Positions 62,573-64,000 of a stretch of DNA of 64,000 bases are shown here, piece after piece. The stretch comes from Devosia naphthalenivorans (GTDB lineage: Bacteria > Pseudomonadota > Alphaproteobacteria > Rhizobiales > Devosiaceae): NCBI RefSeq assembly GCF_003056355.1, contig NZ_PYVW01000015.1, positions 1 through 64,000 on the forward strand, given 5' to 3'. The first letter of the stretch is position 1. Each line of letters starts with the position of its first letter. The translations under genes were made by a program, and so were the position numbers. Under the pieces are notes generated by a model, which was given only the letters and a program-made list of their open reading frames with translations, was not told the DNA's origin and searched no databases.

Positions 62573-63523
62573 ATGTCTTTGAAGGCAATTGCACTGGGCC
62601 TGCTGGCGACCAGCGCGCTGGTCGGCGGCGCCGTGGCGCAGGACGAGCAGATCAAGATCGGCGTTTCCATTCCAGCCGCAACGCACGGCTTCATGGGTGG
62701 CCTGAACTGGCATGCCCAGGAAGCCGAGAAGCGCCTGGAAGCGGCTCATCCAAACATCGATCTCATCATTGTCACCGCTGATGGCCCGGATGACCAGGCC
62801 AGCGATCTCGAGGATCTGGTCTCGGTGCAACAGATCAACGCCCTTGTCGTGCTGCCGTTCGAATCCGAGCCGCTGACCGAGCCGGTCCGCGCCGTCAAGG
62901 AAGCCGGTGCGTTCATCACCGTGGTTGACCGCGGCCTGACCGACCCGTCGATCCAGGACATCTATGTCTCGGGCAACAACACCGAAATGGGCGTGAATTC
63001 GGCCGAGTACATCAAGAGCCGCCTGACGGAAGGCGACAACATCGTCATCCTGCGCGGTATTCCGACCGTGCTCGACACCGAACGCTTCGACGCCTTCATG
63101 GGCGCCATTGAAGGAAGCGGCATCAACGTTCTCGATGACGAATTCGCCAACTGGAATCGCGATGACGGCTTTGAAGTGATGCAGGACTTCCTGTCGCGCT
63201 TCCCCGACATCGACGCTGTCTGGGCGCAGGACGACGACATCACCCTGGGTGTTGTCGAAGCCATCAAGCAGGCCGGACGTGAAAGTGAGATGTTCGTTGT
63301 CGGCGGCGCCGGCATGAAGGAAATCATCAAGGGCGTCATGGATGGCGACGCTTTGGTGCCGGTCGACGTGCTGTATTCGCCGGCACAGATCGCAACCGCC
63401 ATGGACGTGACCGTTGCACACTACACCTCCAACGGTCCGGTCACCGGCACCTATATCCTTGGCGCTCCGCTGATCACCCAGGAAAATGCCGAAGACTTCT
63501 ACTTCCCCGACAGCCCGTTCTGA
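62573..63523 (+). CDS. CUT2-type sugar-binding periplasmic protein
   Basis: 316-residue periplasmic binding protein with a signal peptide (SLKAIALGLLATSALVGGAV, cleavage after AVA). The mature start is IKIGVSIPAATHGFMGGLN, and the ligand hinge includes VDRGL, the ribose-binding-protein pattern. GGGAGG precedes the ATG. Ordering ATPase-permease-binding protein means it is last, unlike rhaS. A strong terminator follows. The ligand is unknown. Confidence 0.9.
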   Translation: MSLKAIALGLLATSALVGGAVAQDEQIKIGVSIPAATHGFMGGLNWHAQEAEKRLEAAHPNIDLIIVTADGPDDQASDLEDLVSVQQINALVVLPFESEPLTEPVRAVKEAGAFITVVDRGLTDPSIQDIYVSGNNTEMGVNSAEYIKSRLTEGDNIVILRGIPTVLDTERFDAFMGAIEGSGINVLDDEFANWNRDDGFEVMQDFLSRFPDIDAVWAQDDDITLGVVEAIKQAGRESEMFVVGGAGMKEIIKGVMDGDALVPVDVLYSPAQIATAMDVTVAHYTSNGPVTGTYILGAPLITQENAEDFYFPDSPF

Positions 63524-63541
63524 TCGGCTAGTGATATCGGC

Positions 63542-63572
63542 AAGGGGCGCCCATGTGGCGCCCTTTGTTTTT
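63542..63572 (+). terminator. Terminator of the ABC sugar operon
   Basis: GGGGCGCC and GGCGCCC arms around CATGT, followed by TTTGTTTTT. Confidence 0.85.
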
Positions 63573-63606
63573 GTGCCAAGCCCGAAATGGGGTAAACACA
63601 TAACCC

Positions 63607-64000
63607 ATGTCCGTCGCCCTGCCCATCACTGCCCTGCCCTTTGCCCGTCGCGGCGCCTGCCCGTCGCTGGATGAGCCGATGTTAACCGGCGATGGCTTTT
63701 TGGCGCGCGTACGGATTGTCGGCGGATGCCTTAGTCCGGCGCAGCTGGAAGCGATTGCCCAGCAGGCGCAGCGGCATGGCAATGGCCTGCTGGAAATCAC
63801 TGCTCGCGGCAACCTTCAGGTTCGTGGGCTGACCGAGTCATCGCGCAGACTTTTTGCCGTGGCGGTCAGGGGCATAATCGAGGTCGAATCCGGTCTCGTC
63901 GTTGAAACGCCGCCGCTGGCTGGAGATGATCCGAGCGAGATCAGCGATCCACGACCTTTGGCCGCAGCCATCCGCGACATTTCCCAGCCCTTTGCCCGAT
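63607..64000 (+). CDS. cobG: Precorrin-3B synthase CobG, 5' part (runs off the window)
   Basis: The first 131 residues are visible. They contain RRGACPSLDEPMLTGDGFLARVR and ITARGNLQVRG, the N-terminal pattern of the sulfite/nitrite reductase-like CobG. CobG is an Fe-S monooxygenase of the oxygen-dependent cobalamin pathway that hydroxylates precorrin-3A. The cluster-binding cysteines lie downstream and are not seen. Start ATG at 63607 follows AAATGGGGT-type sequence; no cobalamin riboswitch is recognisable in the ~80 bp upstream. Confidence 0.9.
   Translation, partial: MSVALPITALPFARRGACPSLDEPMLTGDGFLARVRIVGGCLSPAQLEAIAQQAQRHGNGLLEITARGNLQVRGLTESSRRLFAVAVRGIIEVESGLVVETPPLAGDDPSEISDPRPLAAAIRDISQPFAR

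Noticed and set aside
63524-63606. Cobalamin riboswitch before cobG
   Set aside because: Only a terminator hairpin and about 35 bp separate the importer operon from cobG. There is no room for, or trace of, the conserved B12-box.
1-64000. CRISPR arrays, tRNA/rRNA genes, prophage
   Set aside because: No regularly spaced direct repeats, no cloverleaf or rRNA sequence, and no phage structural genes were recognised by eye. The only mobile DNA seen is the transposase tail at the left edge.

Overview
The window reads as the chromosome of a high-GC alphaproteobacterium of the Hyphomicrobiales, most like Devosia or a close relative. This rests on MucR, the pair of a DnaA-C-like helix-turn-helix protein and a DUF6456 protein, DUF1491, DUF2336 and DUF1127 proteins, a Rhizobium-type rhamnose operon (rhaRSTPQ diverging from rhaDI), oxygen-dependent cobalamin genes (cobF, cobG), and many intergenic palindromes that resemble those of Devosia-type genomes. 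The genus is an inference; no rRNA or tRNA gene is visible.

Layout. 1-16 kb: tail of an IS30-type transposase, then housekeeping and poorly known genes (Hsp70-like YegD, a degenerate GGDEF protein, a YcgN-type cysteine-cluster protein, a class A penicillin-binding protein, a DUF1214/DUF1254 pair, chromate transporter, DUF2336 protein, peptidoglycan-binding protein, PAS histidine kinase, SufE). 15.3-22.7 kb: DnaA-C-like regulator with DUF6456 protein, MucR, and a complete seven-gene Mrp-type Na+/H+ antiporter operon. 22.9-32.3 kb: oligopeptidase, a frameshifted Fe/Mn superoxide dismutase gene, a receiver protein, a HerA-like ATPase with a SLOG-like partner, a Rhizobium etli-type asparaginase and an NAD-dependent epimerase.

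32.3-43.5 kb is the most interesting part: nine genes on one strand that superficially look like histidine utilisation. They encode a HutH homologue without the MIO-forming Ala-Ser-Gly triad, a urocanase homologue whose signature cysteine is alanine, a DUF917 protein, a hydantoinase-like and a carbamoylase-like hydrolase, and a complete OpuC/YehZYXW-type quaternary-amine ABC importer. This set matches the known five-step bacterial route for ergothioneine breakdown (ergothionase, thiourocanate hydratase, thiohydantoin desulfurase, hydantoinase, carbamoylase) plus a dedicated importer. I therefore call it an ergothioneine uptake and catabolism operon by inference. It begins 20 bp after rhaQ and has no hutI, hutG, hutF or hutC.

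43.5-52.7 kb: L-rhamnose uptake and catabolism, with rhaRSTPQ and rhaDI divergent around a 12-bp inverted repeat. rhaU and rhaK are absent from their usual place. 52.8-58 kb: LysR regulator, two DUF1127 small proteins, YbaK, and a copper module copA-cueR-copZ driven from a clear CueR-type promoter. 58-64 kb: cobF and cobG flank a LacI-regulated ABC sugar importer with tandem operators. Dispersed palindromes fall into at least four families. Three of them sit inside operons directly after the first catabolic or binding-protein gene and may tune stoichiometry.
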